DNA from: Piromyces finnis
Lineage: Eukaryota > Neocallimastigomycota > Neocallimastigomycetes > Neocallimastigales > Neocallimastigaceae
Assembly (NCBI GenBank): GCA_002104945.1
Contig: MCFH01000056.1
Location: forward strand, 1 to 64,000
Direction of reading: 5' to 3'
Length of the DNA stretch: 64,000 nt
This document shows positions 12,046 to 23,567 of the stretch, piece after piece. The position numbers and the translations under genes are program-made. The notes under the pieces were generated by a model, which made no database searches, had not been told where the DNA came from, and saw only the letters and a list, made by a program, of their open reading frames with translations. How positions within the stretch are numbered: position 1 is the first letter of the stretch; each line of letters starts with the position of its first letter.

Positions 12046-12801
12046 GCATTCGTTATAGAGAGGAACTATAAAATATTCTAAACTAAGTCCAGGTTTGTAT
12101 ACACGAAACTAAACTAACCAAATTATAAATTATTTTTAATAATATTTTTATTTATTTTAAACTATATTAACAACCGTTGATTACTTTACCGTGAAGGTTA
12201 TTTTACCAGAGCCCTCACTAGGTAATCAATTTATATTTATTTAAAACTAAAATTATTAATCTAAACTATAAACTAATTATAAACTAATGTTAATTTATCT
12301 AAACAAAATTAACCTATACGATTTTCCAACTATCGTTTCAATAGTTGAAAATTTTTCTTTATTTATACTTTTTAAATAAATTGAATAAATTCTAATATAC
12401 ATGTTTTAATATTATAATTTTACATTGTTTACATTTATACATTTATTAAAAGAAATTATTTGTATTAAACTATTTAAATTCAATTTATTTACTAAAGAAT
12501 TTTCTAAACTTAAAATAAAGTTTTGATTTATTTACTATATGGTTAATTATATTTCAAACATATATTTAATTTATTTATTTCTAATTTTGAGGCTTAGTTT
12601 ATAAAAAAAATTTTTTATTATCTAAAATATTTATTGGTTAAAAATTTATTTAGTTTAAAATTTTATTTTATCATCAAAAACTTTATCTTATCATAAAATA
12701 AAATTTACATAAATTTATGCTAATGTATTGTGATATAAATTTTATGAAAATTTACGGTACATTAATTTAATACATTATACATTATTTTAAATACGTATTA
12801 A

Positions 12802-13796
12802 TGTTAAGTTTTTGGATTTGGTTATGCGGCCAGGTCAGAATGTTATCAATTATATAGTAAATATGTTTTTTAAGAAATTAAATTTAAATATAAAATAACC
12901 CTTTAAACTTCCAAATGAAAAATTAATATTTATTCTTTAGAATAACCTTTTATAAAATTTTATTTATTTATTAATAATAATATAAATGATAATATATTTA
13001 ATAATTATATAATTAAGATTATAACTATAATCTTTACAAAGAATTAAAATCAAATTCAATTCATTCTATTTTATATTCTTTGTTCAGATTATTAAATTGA
13101 TAAAAATAAAGTATTACATGTAATATATTAATAACATAATAAGATTGTTTGTTTGTTTGTTTGTTTGTTTTGTCATGACATAAAATAAAATAAACATATG
13201 ATTAATCATTTAAACACTTGATCCATTAACCTATTTTATAATAATTAGAATTATTTAATTTATAAATGTTAACTGTTACACCTAAATGGTTTAGTTCTAT
13301 TTTTAGTAACAGTCACTATCATTAATTAAATTAATATAATTAAAATTTCTATTGATATCTTTTTAATTTTCGTCAAGTCATAAGAAATGTCTATGATCCA
13401 TACTTGATATCATATTAATTTTAATTTACTTATTAAAATCTTCAAATGACCATATCTTTCTTAAATGACCAGTTAGAAGGACCGCGATTGTACCAAAATG
13501 TAGCTTTTTCCTTAAGCTTTCTAATAAACTTGGTTTCACAGCCGTATCACTTACAACCGTAGTGCTCGTTTTTGGCGAGTTATGCGTAGTTTCGTATTTG
13601 TTTATTTTTGGTTAAGGGTTATAGTGTATTGATATTAAATTTTTGAAATCATAACCCTTTCACTGAATCAAAATTTAAAAGGTGACTTTTAAAGGTGTTT
13701 TAAAATAATTATTGAAATTATTTAATTATAATTATTATGTTTAATTAATTATAGATATTATCTGAATTTGTTTTAAATCCAGTTAATATCTTCACA
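12802..13796. mobile_element. Solo LTR, 995-bp family, inside the family F copy
   Basis: TGTTAAGTTTTTGG to ATATCTTCACA, flanked by ATTAA on both sides. A second copy of equal length at 43926-44919 confirms both ends. It contains a (TTTG)5-like run near 13145 that is also in the other copy. Confidence 0.85.
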
Positions 13797-13801
13797 ATTA
13801 A

Positions 13802-14421
13802 TGTTAAGGATTTCACTTCAGTTAGGTCGGAACGTACATATTTACCCTAAGTTTATCAATTAATTAAATAAATGAATTAGTAAATTTTTAAATAAATAAT
13901 ATTTTATTAACTTTATTTATTAATAAATTTTTATTTAAAGAAAAATCTTTATTTATTAGTTATTATTATAATTAGAGTAAATATTAAATGTAATGAACTC
14001 TCGAAATTCCTAATGATAGGAATTTTCTCGAGTATTTATACTATCTCTAATATTAAGGAATACATTTTAAATTTAATACATGACTAATTATTTATATTAA
14101 TTAACTATTCTATAAATTAATTATATATTAATTATATATGACTTTTCACTCGTGTTAAATTTAATAATTATAAAAGTCATATTATCAATCATTTGTAGAA
14201 GGAATGATTATTTTATAATTTAGTTTTAATTTCCTTCTTAATCAAATGAACAAAGAAATATTAATTCAAACTTTAATAAATATAAAATCTTAATAATTAT
14301 AATTAATTAATATTTCTTAAAATATTATTTAATTATGTTTTATAATAAAATATTTCTAATTAATTAAACGAATAAAACACTAATTAAATAAATAATCATG
14401 AATCCACTAATATTCATGACA
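13802..14421. mobile_element. Second LTR-like insert bounded by ATTAA
   Basis: TGTTAAGGATTTCAC to ATTCATGACA, with ATTAA before and after. Its first 35 bases resemble the start of the neighbouring 995-bp LTR, so the two are related families sitting head to tail. Confidence 0.55.
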
Positions 14422-14465
14422 ATTAAATACATTATTCTATTAATACAATATTTTACAGTTGGTTC

Positions 14466-14900
14466 CTTAACAAAAGTACTATAAATAACTAAATTGTCTT
14501 GGTGGTTAGTAGTTAAGATTTTGAGTCTGAATGACACTAATTCAAAACCTCATAGATACTATTTTAAAAAATTATAATTTTATTTTATTTTATTTTAAAT
14601 TTTATTTTATATGAAGATTATTGATTGGCTAAAAATTTTAAGTTGAAAAAATTTTATAAATTAATTTAAAAAATTTTCGTATAAATTCGAGTGAATTTTC
14701 CCAAATATTTTAAAAAATCGAGATTTTATTAATAAATAATTATATTATTAAACTCTAACTTATTAAGTTAAATTCTATGTGTTTTTAATAATATTTTTAT
14801 AAATTATTAATTTACAGGATATTTTAAAGTGTTAATATTACTAAGTTATTTAGTAAATATTATAACTTGTTTTTTATTGTTAAAGACACATTTCTTTACA
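14466..14900 (+). mobile_element. LTR with tRNA-like block (family A, copy 2)
   Basis: Plus-oriented copy: tRNA-like block at 14494-14552 (TTGTCTTGGTGGTTAGTAG, then a decayed B box AATTCAAAACC) and 3' end GACACATTTCTTTACA at 14900. The 5' end is diverged, so no target duplication was confirmed. Confidence 0.65.
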
Positions 14901-15078
14901 ATAAAATCTCCTTATAATATAAAAGCTTAATACCTTAATGTTTAAGAAATTGTTATAGATAAAACTTTTTAAGTTTTATTGTTGAAGCTTTTCTTTAAAA
15001 GAAATATTTTCTTTACTTAAAGTAGTAGAATTAGTACGCTTTAGAAGCGGTATATAATTCAAACTATAAATATTTTAC
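14901..15078. other. Spacer without a recognisable gene
   Basis: AT-rich, with small inverted repeats around TTAAGTTTTATTG. It may be the 5' flank of the Cys-rich gene remnant beyond the next LTR, but nothing in it can be assigned. Confidence 0.4.
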
Positions 15079-15569
15079 AATTTGTGGCCATAAGTTTGCC
15101 CACAAATATTTCAATTGAAACCATATATTCTGGTCACCATTTATTGGCCAGATATATGCATAACCATATATTAATGGTTATTAATTAAATAGAAAGTTTA
15201 TTTGCTCTACCCAATTAAGTGGTAAAGAAAATAAACTACTATAGTTAAATAGTATAGCATAAACTAACGTTAAATACTTTAGCGTTAGTATTAGAGTAAA
15301 TTAATAGCTATAATAATAAATAATGTATAATAATTATAATAAATAAATAAAAGATATAATTAACAAATAATTATTAAGTAGATTTATTTCCTAATTATAT
15401 TTATATATTTATTTATATTTATTTTAGTGTTATAATATTTATTTTATTTCTTTTATTATTTTTTATAAAACTTTATTTAGTTATTAACTCGTATAGAGAG
15501 GTAATAACTAACTTAATTAACTAAATTAAAATAATAACCTATTAACTAATTAATAATAAACCTTTTACA
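15079..15569 (+). mobile_element. 5'-truncated LTR of the Ty3-2 family
   Basis: Matches other copies from TTTGTGGCCATAAG to CCTTTTACA, lacking about the first 11 bases. It ends directly before a host-type coding fragment. Confidence 0.75.
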
Positions 15570-15584
15570 GGTACTGAATACCGT

Positions 15585-15787
15585 TACATAAAGTTAAGTT
15601 TAAATGTGGTGGTCATTATCCTTTAAATATATATGTATACTATGACAATTCTGTTAAATGTATTGATTTTGATGATAGTATGTATCCTAAAATTAGAGAA
15701 TGCCAGAATTCGTCTCCATCAGGAAACACATCTTTAAGATGGAAAGAAAAATTAATTAATCAAGTCATTTATTATAAATGTGAGTAG
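15585..15787 (+). pseudogene. 3' fragment of a small Cys-containing protein
   Basis: An open plus frame ends at TAG 15787 and reads HKVKFKCGGHYPLNIYVY, then about 45 more residues ending QVIYYKCE, with four cysteines in about 60 residues. Its 5' end is cut off by the LTR ending at 15569, and a TGA lies just upstream in phase. Composition suits a secreted fungal protein but no family is recognised. It lies about 500 bases before the CBM18 gene on the same strand and could be unrelated. Confidence 0.4.
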
Positions 15788-16293
15788 AAAAAATTGAAAT
15801 AATAAATAATATTAAAATTAAGAAATTACTAAGAATTAAAAAAAAAAAGAAGAAAAAGTAGAATCATAATTATACATAAACTTCTTGTAATTTTTTTTCT
15901 TAAATATAAAAGTATAAATAAGTTATTAAAATATAATTAAAATAATAATTATTCTTAGTTGAGTGAATTTATAATAAAAATAACTTAAAAAAAAAATATT
16001 TTAAAACATAAGTTCTTCATTAAATAATCTTGAAATATTTCATAATAAAATGAATAAATTATATATAAGAAATTAAATTTTGTTATAAATTATAATATTA
16101 AAAAAAAACTTAAGCCATTCTAAAATAAAATTATGAATCGAAATGATTTAAAGAAAAACACAAGTTTAAATAAATTTCTATAATATATATATATATATAA
16201 GATATATTTTAATAAATATTAAATATTTAGATAATGCAATTTTTAGTAATTTATAAAAAATAATAAAAATATTTAATAAAAGTAGTATAAAAA

Positions 16294-17344
16294 ATGAAAT
16301 TTATAAAAATATTTATTGCTTTTTTTGTTATTAGAGCTTACTTTAGCAAAACGTTGTGGACCTGAGAACTCTAATAAAAAATGTCCAAGTAGTGAATACT
16401 GTATTAAGTGGGGATATTGCAATATCTCAAATGATTATTGTAACACTGGTTGCCAAATTGCTTTTGGAAAATGTAATAGTGCTATAAAAAAAACTACAAC
16501 TAAAATTAAGTCTACCACGAAAATAAAATCAACTAGTAAAGCTAAAACTACTACAAAAATTAAATGTACTACAACATTTAAACAAAAAGAAATATCTTCT
16601 AAAATATATTATTGTGGTCCTAAGCATGATAATATAAAATGTTCATATATGTAATGTTGAACACTAAAAGAATAGATTAGGATATCTATTCTATTACAAT
16701 AACACTAAAATTTTAAAATAAAATAAAAAAATTGTTTTATAAAAATGTCTTTTATTATAATAGAATTTTTAATAATAACAATTATTGATAAAATGATGAA
16801 AAATATCTTCTATTTATATTTTTCCTAAATACATTTATATTATATTATAACTATTTATTTAAAATATATTATTATTTAAAACATACACTAAAATCTTAAT
16901 TATTAATAAAATATTTACACTATAACTATTTTAGTAATATTAAATAGGCAATTCAAATCAAGTACTATTTAATTTGAATATGTGCCCATGTATTATTGAT
17001 ATATTAATCATTTATTATTTATATACTATTCATCTTTTTCTATCAAAAACAATACTAAAACTAAGAAATTAAATTGAGAAATTTAATCTATTTGTAAAAC
17101 ATTAAAAATAAATTAATAATTTATTTTGTTTCAAACTTTAATTATTAATAAATAAATTATGTCTCATTTTCTTTTTCTGTAATATAAATTGTGTAACTTA
17201 AACAATAATACTTGTGGCTTAAGTTACATTAAAGATATCAAGTTGAGGCGTTTGATATCTTTACAATATAGAAACTGTTGTAGTAAAGACGGTAAATGCG
17301 GATTTGGTCGTGGAAGTGGTCGTCAGCCTGAATTTGATGGATGA
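16294..17344 (+). pseudogene. Secreted protein with two CBM18 (hevein-type) chitin-binding domains, broken
   Basis: The likely start is ATG 16294 (MKFIKIFIA). A one-base slip in the T run at about 16318-16325 separates it from the frame LFLLLELTLAKRCGP, and together they make a normal signal peptide. Domain 1 runs from RCGPENSNKKCPS to GCQIAFGKC with the Cys spacing of hevein/CBM18 domains. A Thr/Lys/Ser-rich linker of about 35 residues follows, then domain 2 starts YYCGPKHDNIKCSY. Domain 2 is split at 16650 by a 616-bp solo LTR and resumes at 17266 as RNCCSKDGKCGFG, ending at TGA 17344. CBM18 proteins bind chitin and are plentiful in gut fungi. The slip and the LTR make this a dead or at best truncated gene. 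Confidence 0.8.
16650..17265. mobile_element. Solo LTR inside CBM18 domain 2 (TGTAAT...GATATCTTTACA family)
   Basis: TGTAATGTTGAACAC to GATATCTTTACA, flanked by ATATA on both sides. Removing the LTR and one ATATA restores the CBM18 frame. Other copies with their own 5-bp duplications are at 22003-22617 and 23592-24207. Confidence 0.92.
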
Positions 17345-17558
17345 TTGTTATAAAATATTATATATTATAAATATATATATTTAAATAATAAATATATAAT
17401 CTACAATTTATAATTTTAAAAATATTTAAATAAAAATTTAATAATTATTAAATAAATAAAATAATAATTTTTATTTTTATATATAGATAAATAATAGTAT
17501 AATAATATGGCTATTTTTATTTTTCCATATATGTAAAAACAAAAAATTTTATATTATC

Positions 17559-17905
17559 TGTAACGTATAAAGGTTTTGTACCTTTCTAATAATGTAAAAA
17601 TTAATGCTATTAAATGCTATAATAACATAAATTCTTAGAATCTATAAATTTATGTTTAATTTATTTTATGATATGTTATCTCGTGATATAATTTATGGAA
17701 TAATATTTATTATTATAAGAATTTAATAATATTATATTATAAAAATCTAATATTATATATTAAAAATGTTATTTTTAGGTTGATTATATTAATAAATTTT
17801 ATTATAGCAAAAATTTCTCTTAACGTAATGTAACGTATTGATAGTAGTTTATTGTTTTAATGTAAAAATTTTATAATCTGTTTTAAATTTTAAAAAACTT
17901 TTACA
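17559..17905. repeat. LTR remnants
   Basis: Begins TGTAACGTATAAAGGTTTTG, identical to the start of the family G LTR at 34064. It ends CTGTTTTAAATTTTAAAAAACTTTTACA-like, as the 790-bp family does. It is a join of at least two LTR pieces, lying directly against integrase coding sequence at 17906. Confidence 0.5.
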
Positions 17906-18787
17906 GTTACTACGGACCATGGTGTTCAGTTCACCAGCAAGTTGTAGAGGGACATTATGGGGTTCTTTGGCGTAGAAGTAAACCTTGCTACCACTAGCCA
18001 TCATGAAACGGTTGGTCATGTAGAACGTAATAACTCCTACCTAAGTATGTATCTTAGATGCTTTGTAAAGACCTTTGATGATGATGAATGGCTGAAGTAC
18101 TTGTACTTAGCTGAGTTCTTCTACAATAATGCAGTCCACAGTTCTACCAAGCAATCCCTATTCCTAGCTTTGTATAACTACCAGGTACATATGAACCTTC
18201 AGGATTCAGAGCTTGTCCACTCACTTGGAGAAGCTCCTGTACTAGACAGCTTTGCCAATAACATAGGTATCTTAAAACATATATTGGACATCTCAAGAAC
18301 ACGGTTCTTAGACCACTTAGACCATAGAAGAGAACTTAACTACCCAAAAATTAGGCTCATGGATTTTGTGTGGTTAAGAAAACCAGAAAACTACAACATT
18401 CTTCCCTTCTACAAGCTACAAACAAGGAAGTACGGACCCTTCAAGGTTATTGGAATTGACGAAAGCAAGCTTAACTACCGGTTGGATATCAGCAAGTCAC
18501 CTTTCCCCAACGTCTATCCAGTGTTTCATATCAGTGAGTTAGAATCATACCACAATAAACCAGAAGAACTAACACTGGCACCAGAAGGCTACCAGAAAAT
18601 TATCAAAATCCTTAATGCCAGAAGAAAGAAGGACAACTACCAGTATCTAGCTACCTTTAGTGACTTTAGGCAAGAGTGGGTTTATGCTGATATCATCGAC
18701 AATAACTCCCACTATGATAAACTACTAAAAGAATTTCAAGATAAATGCCACCAGGAATTCATGGTTAGTGTCCAAAACCCTGCCTAG
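17906..18787 (+). pseudogene. Ty3/gypsy pol remnant: integrase core to C-terminus (Ty3-2 family)
   Basis: Plus frame from TTDHGVQFTSK (second catalytic Asp), through SHHETVGHVERNN (catalytic Glu region) and KYGPFKVIGIDESKLNYR (GPF domain), to a chromodomain-like tail around KIIKILNARRKKDNYQYL and EFMVSVQNPA. Compared with the fuller copy ending at 49544, a TAG replaces the Trp codon of KLWKD at about 17943. Everything 5' of this point is lost to LTR insertion. It is followed after 20 bases by a purine tract and the matching 3' LTR. Confidence 0.88.
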
Positions 18788-18807
18788 GTTTTCACCTTAG
18801 GGGGGAT

Positions 18808-19135
18808 TGTAAGAAATATTTGTGGCCATAAGTTTTCCCACAAATATTTCAATTGAAACCATATATTCTGGTCACCATTTATTGGCCAGATATATGCACA
18901 ACCATATATTAATGGCTATTAATTAAATAGAAAGTTTATTTGCCTTATCCAATCAAGTGGTAAAGGAAATAAACTAGAATAGTTAAATAGAATAGTGTAA
19001 ACAAACGCTAAATACTTTAGCGTTAGTATTAAAGTAAATTAATAACTATAATAATAATTAATGTATGATAATTATAACTAATAAATAAAAGTTATAATTA
19101 GAAAATAATTATTTAAGTAAATTTATTTTATAATC
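18808..19135 (+). mobile_element. 3' LTR of the Ty3-2 remnant, 3'-truncated
   Basis: Begins TGTAAGAAATATTTG directly after the polypurine tract TTAGGGGGGAT and follows the family sequence for about 330 bases. It then joins a family A LTR at about 19136, losing its last 165 bases. Confidence 0.8.
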
Positions 19136-19883
19136 TTATTTAAGACTTTGGGTCTAGATGACACTAGATCGAGACCTATTAGATTCTATTTTACAATTAT
19201 AAAATTATTTTTTTAAATAATTTTATTTTATATGAAGATTATTGATTGGTTAAGAATTTTAAGTTGAAAAAATTTTATAAATTAATTTAAAAAATTTTTA
19301 GTATAAATACGAGTGAATTTTCCCAAATATTTAAAAAATCGAGATTTTATTAATAATTATATTATTAAACACTAACTTATTAAGTTAAATTCTATGTGTT
19401 TTTAATAATATTTTTATAAATGTAACGAAATATTATAATAATAAACATACTAAAATATGTAACTAATATTTTTTCTAATAATTTTTTATTTATTAAATTT
19501 ATTATTATAATACAACTAACTCGCTAGATCAGTGTATTATCAAACTAAAGACAAAACAAAAAAAACTAATTTTATTAATTATTAATAAAAAAAATAAAGA
19601 GCTATCATATCTTTCGTATTCTCTTTTATACATGAAAAATTATTTTTTAATACAATTTGATAAGTGAACTAATTACTTAATGATTGATTATAAAAAAAAA
19701 TATAATAATAATAATTTCTTTCATTAATCTAACCTTAATGACTTTCTAATCTAACCCTTATCACTAAGTATACTTCGTTACAATAAATTAATAATTTACA
19801 GAATATTTTAAAGTGTTAATATTACTAAGTTATTTAATAAATATTATAATTTGTTTTTTATTGTTAAAGACACATTCTTAACA
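19136..19883 (+). mobile_element. LTR with tRNA-like block (family A, copy 3), 5'-truncated and interrupted
   Basis: Starts inside the tRNA-like block (TTATTTAAGACTTTGGG) and ends GACACATTCTTAACA at 19883, followed by CAGAT. It shares the unusual TTATTTAAGAC variant with copy 4 at 23150, so the two are very close relatives. A 362-bp solo LTR sits inside it. Confidence 0.75.
19421..19782 (-). mobile_element. Solo LTR of the intact chromovirus family, inside family A copy 3
   Basis: TGTAACGAAATATTATAATA to CTTCGTTACA, reverse complement of the LTR type at 36920-37287. Flanked by ATAAA on both sides. It is diverged from the young copies. Confidence 0.88.
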
Positions 19884-20898
19884 CAGATTAAAGCTCCTAG
19901 ATAACATGAAGATTGATCCGGTATTCCATAAATCGTCTCTCTCAAGATTTACTTCGAAGAAAAATTGCAAACGGAGAAATTCAACCTCCACCACCTGTCA
20001 TTATAAACGAAGAATAGGAATACGAAGAAGAAGCGTAAAAGTGTAAAATTTAAAACAGATTTTATACTTAAAACAAAACAATTTTTTTTAACACAAAAAA
20101 TAAAAAAATAAAACATTAAATTTTTATTTTAAAAAACATTTTATTTAAAACTCTTAAAAATATTATTAACTATAAATAGTTAATAATTAAAAAATTGAGA
20201 TAACAATTACATCGATCTAATAAACAAAAATTACATGTATTTATATTATTTCATAATTGTATTCTAATATATTATTCTATTTAAATAAACATATAATTAA
20301 TATAAAATAAACAAAACTAATCTAATTAAATAATAAAATAACAAAAATAAACTAAAACTAATTCATTATACTTTTAATTCAATTTGTGTAAACTCAAAAT
20401 TGAATAAAGCCCATGTATTATCTATAAATTAATTTAATATTATCAATACTATTCTTAATATATTTCCTATTGAAATATAAACAAATCTATTTTTAAAACT
20501 AAATAAAAATTATTAAGCTATTCAAAATTTAAATAAAAAATTATAATCTATTCTAAAATTAAATAAAAAGTATTTAAAATATTTTTCTTATTTTAATTTT
20601 AACAGAATTATTATAAAATAATTTATTATTAAATTATTCCATAAAATTTATTCAAAAATTTTATAATCAATTTTACTAAATATTAATTTATTATTTAATA
20701 ATAAATAATTAATTATTAAATAATCTAAAGATATATATTATATCTTTACAAGAAGAAACTCTTAACAAAAGAAGACGCTATAACAAAATCCAATACTTAA
20801 TCAAATGGAAAGGATATCCTATCTCAGAAGCTTCATGGGAACCTGAAGAAAATCTGAACTGTACAGCAAAACTAAGAGAATTTAACAAGACCCATTAA
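19884..20898 (+). pseudogene. Chromovirus integrase C-terminus and chromodomain, inverted and split by an LTR
   Basis: Two plus-strand pieces, 19884-20033 and 20756-20898, match the end of the 1399-aa polyprotein. The first covers [12 protein letters not shown] and [10 protein letters not shown] with a frameshift and a stop; the second covers KRRRYNK-like sequence, [17 protein letters not shown] and FNKTH (chromodomain). They are the missing 3' end of the minus-strand mosaic element at 23.6-27.8 kb. Reading on from that element requires the segment 19884-23149 to be flipped. The chromodomain normally guides integration to heterochromatin in this group. Confidence 0.8.
20034..20750. mobile_element. 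Solo LTR, 790-bp family, reverse orientation
   Basis: Reverse-complement copy, 717 bp, with the first base changed (CG instead of TG at 20034) and the end ATATCTTTACA at 20750. Flanked by AGAAG on both sides, inside the chromodomain-containing remnant. Confidence 0.85.
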
Positions 20899-21087
20899 AA
20901 AAAATAAACTAATAATAATAAAACTAATTTTCATTAATTTTTTAAACATATAAATAAGGGAATATCAATATTATAGAATAAACTTAACTGATACCGTTTT
21001 GGCGAAGCTTTCATAGGGATGTACTGGATTTACAAGCGTACCAAGAACAAGTACTATCAAACGGTCATATTGGAACCTCAAGGATAA
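20899..21087 (+). other. 3' untranslated region of the chromovirus remnant
   Basis: Colinear with 41558-41755 of the intact element (GATACCGTTTTGGCGAAGC, CAAGCGTACCAAGAACAAGT). It ends at GGAACCTCA, where a copia-type coding fragment begins; the polypurine tract and 3' LTR are missing. Confidence 0.7.
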
Positions 21088-21819
21088 AAATATTAATGAG
21101 TTCTTTACACACCTGAAACATTATATGAAATCATAAAAGATAGATATACAGTTATTTGCTATCAAATGGAATATAACAATATAAATTTTAAACATAAACA
21201 AGATAATCAACAAAGAGATGATAACTCTTTTAACACAAGAAACACGAAAAACGAAAACAATCATTATAATAACCCATCCATCAATGAATATAGAGATTTT
21301 CATTATGATTATATGGATATAGATAATATAGAAAAGAAATACATAAAAGACAAAAGAATAAACAAATATCATCACGGAAATAATAAATATTGTATAATTT
21401 GCAATATTTCTGGACATTCAACTAAGAACTGTTATTACAATCCATACCGGGCTACAAGAACAAAGAAAAATGAAACACATCCTAATAAACAAACCCACAA
21501 AACATTCTCATACAAAAGGAAATCCAATGAAGATAAATATTGTTCCAACATTGAAAATAATGAAACCACAGAAAGTACACCATACTATGAAAAATTAAAT
21601 ACAATGTTCGGACCTACAGCTGACAATATTGAAAGTAAAATAAATAGTAATGAAAAAATGGATGATCCAAATATTTCTAACTCTGAAAATGAATGTTACA
21701 CAAACATACATTCTGACCAATCAAAGGTTGGTCGCGTGAAATATATACTTATTAAACTAACTCTTAAAAACATTTTTCCAATTGAAAATACAGAAGAAAT
21801 ATATGTCCATGTAATGTTT

Positions 21820-23008
21820 TGATATATGTTACTTTTATGTTGTAATAATTTAATATTAGTTTATTTATAATTTATTATATTAGGTAAAAAAATATTTTAT
21901 TACTATTATTAACTTCTCTCTTATTAATAATTTCACTTATAATATTTTCTTATTAAAACTCTTCTTTCTAATTATTAATTATTTTTACATGAATATTTTT
22001 ATTATAAAGATATCAAACGCCTCAACTTGATATCTTTAATGTAACTTAAGCCACAAGTATTATTGTTTAAGTTACACAAATTATATTCAGAAAAAGAAAA
22101 TGAGACATAATTTATTTATTAATAATTAAAGTTTAAAACAAAATAAATTATTAATTTATTTTTAATGTTTAACAAGTAAATTAAAATTCTCAATTTAAAT
22201 CCCTAGTTTTAGAATTGTTTTGTAATAGAAATAGATATATAGTATATGATTATTAAATGATTTATATGTCAATAATACATGGGCACATATTCAAATTGAA
22301 TAATACTTAATTTGAATTGCCAATTATATTTTTCTAAAAATAGTTATAGTTTAAATATTTATTAATAATTAAGATTTTAGTGTAGATTTTAAATGATAAT
22401 ATATAAGAAATAAATAGTTATATAATATAAATGTATTTAGGAAAAATATAAATAGAAGATATTTTCCATCATTTTATCGATGTAATTGTTATTAATAAAA
22501 TTTCTATTATAATAAAAGATATTTTTATAAAAACAATTTTTTTTCCTTATTTCAAATTTTAGTATTATTGTAATAGAATAGATATCCTAATCTATTCTTC
22601 CAGTGTCCAACATTACATTTATATTATAAAATTCCTATAATATAATTGAATATCAATTATATAATGTAATGTATTCATAATATATGAATAATAATTAAAT
22701 AGGATATAGTATAATATATTTTACATTTTAAATGAAATATTACTATATAAGGAAAAGTAATGTAATACAAATAAGTATTACAATAAAATTAATACTAATA
22801 TATAATATTAATATTTAATAATGTAATGAAATATGTACATGAATTCTATAATTAATATATAAATAATGTATTATAATATATATCAATTATTATATTATTA
22901 TTATGAAATATTATATATAAATTTTTAAATATGAAATTGAATATTTTAAATAATAAAAATTATTTTAAATATGGCTAATATGTAGCTAGACATATTAATT
23001 TCATATCA
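21820..23008 (-). mobile_element. Solo LTR of the tRNA-primed element family, interrupted
   Basis: TGATATATGTTACTT to TTTCATATCA, with the 4-bp duplication GTTT on both sides. It is a diverged copy of the LTRs at 51866 and 58903, with a 615-bp LTR nested at 22003-22617. Confidence 0.85.
22003..22617. mobile_element. Nested solo LTR (GATATC/TGTAAT family)
   Basis: Starts TATAAAGATATCAAACG (TG mutated to TA) and ends CAACATTACA, flanked by TTTAT. The uninterrupted target is visible in the LTR copy at 34765-35340 (GAATATTTTTATATTATAAA). Confidence 0.88.
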
Positions 23009-23149
23009 GTTTCAAGGTCACATGATCAAAATGATGGTTACACAACATCAATATGGACCTATGATACAGGTGCAAGTGAACATATCACAAATAATAAAGA
23101 AATATTGAAAATTTTATTAATGAAAAAATTACTATGAATTTTACAAATT

Positions 23150-23567
23150 GTAAAGAATGTGTCTTTAACAGTAAAAAACAAATTATAATATTTACTAAAT
23201 AACTTAGTAATATTAACACTTTAAAATATTCTGTAAATTATTAATTTATAAAAATATTATTAAAAACACATAGAATTTAACTTAATAAGTTAGTGTTTAA
23301 TAATTATTTATTAATAAAATCACGATTTTTTAAATATTTGGGAAAATTCACTCGCTCGTATTTATATTAAAAATTTTTTAAATTAATTTATAAAATTTTT
23401 TCAACTTAAATTTTTTAACCAATCAATAATCTTCATATAAAATAAAATTATTTAAAAAAAATAAATTTATAATTGTAAATAGAATCTATTAGGTCTCGAT
23501 CTAGTGTCATCTAGACCCAAAGTCTTAAATAACTAAGACACTTTATTTATTTCTAGTATTCATTACA
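23150..23567 (-). mobile_element. LTR with tRNA-like block (family A, copy 4)
   Basis: Ends are TGTAAAGAATGTGTC at 23150 and ATTCATTACA at 23567. The tRNA-like block is at 23491-23540. The right flank is ATCTG, the complement of the CAGAT that follows family A copy 3, while the left flank is CAAAT. The target duplication of one original insertion is therefore now shared between two copies. Confidence 0.8.

Larger units (their letters stand above)
12067..14457 (-). mobile_element. LTR of the mosaic-element family (family F), interrupted by two LTRs
   Basis: Outer pieces 12067-12801 and 14422-14457 match the family F copies at 28185 and 34092, including ACAACCGTTGATTACTTTACC and the 11-mer ATTTTCCAACT. 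The interior holds two further LTRs separated and bounded by ATTAA. Orientation is taken from the 5' LTR use at 28185. Confidence 0.7.
21098..23149 (+). pseudogene. Ty1/copia gag and protease fragment, split by LTRs
   Basis: The plus frame from about 21098 reads TPETLYEIIKDRYTVICYQ, then 218 codons with a CCHC zinc knuckle (CIICNISGHSTKNCY at about residues 76-90), typical of copia Gag. It is cut at 21820 by a 573-bp-type LTR. After that LTR, 23009-23149 continues in another frame with IWTYDTGASEHITNNKEIL, the copia protease active site (D-T-G). The rest of pol is absent and the fragment stops where a family A LTR starts. This is the only Ty1/copia coding sequence seen in the window. Confidence 0.8.

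Noticed and set aside
11548-12050. Target duplication for the LTR at 11553
   Set aside because: Flanks ATCAT and GCATT do not match at any nearby offset, so no duplication is claimed.
13145-13175. TTTG tandem repeat
   Set aside because: It is part of the 995-bp LTR and is present in both copies (also near 44270), so it is not an independent satellite.
21121-21417. Minus-strand 98-codon hydrophobic ORF
   Set aside because: Antisense to the copia Gag frame, which has a zinc knuckle and continues past both ends.
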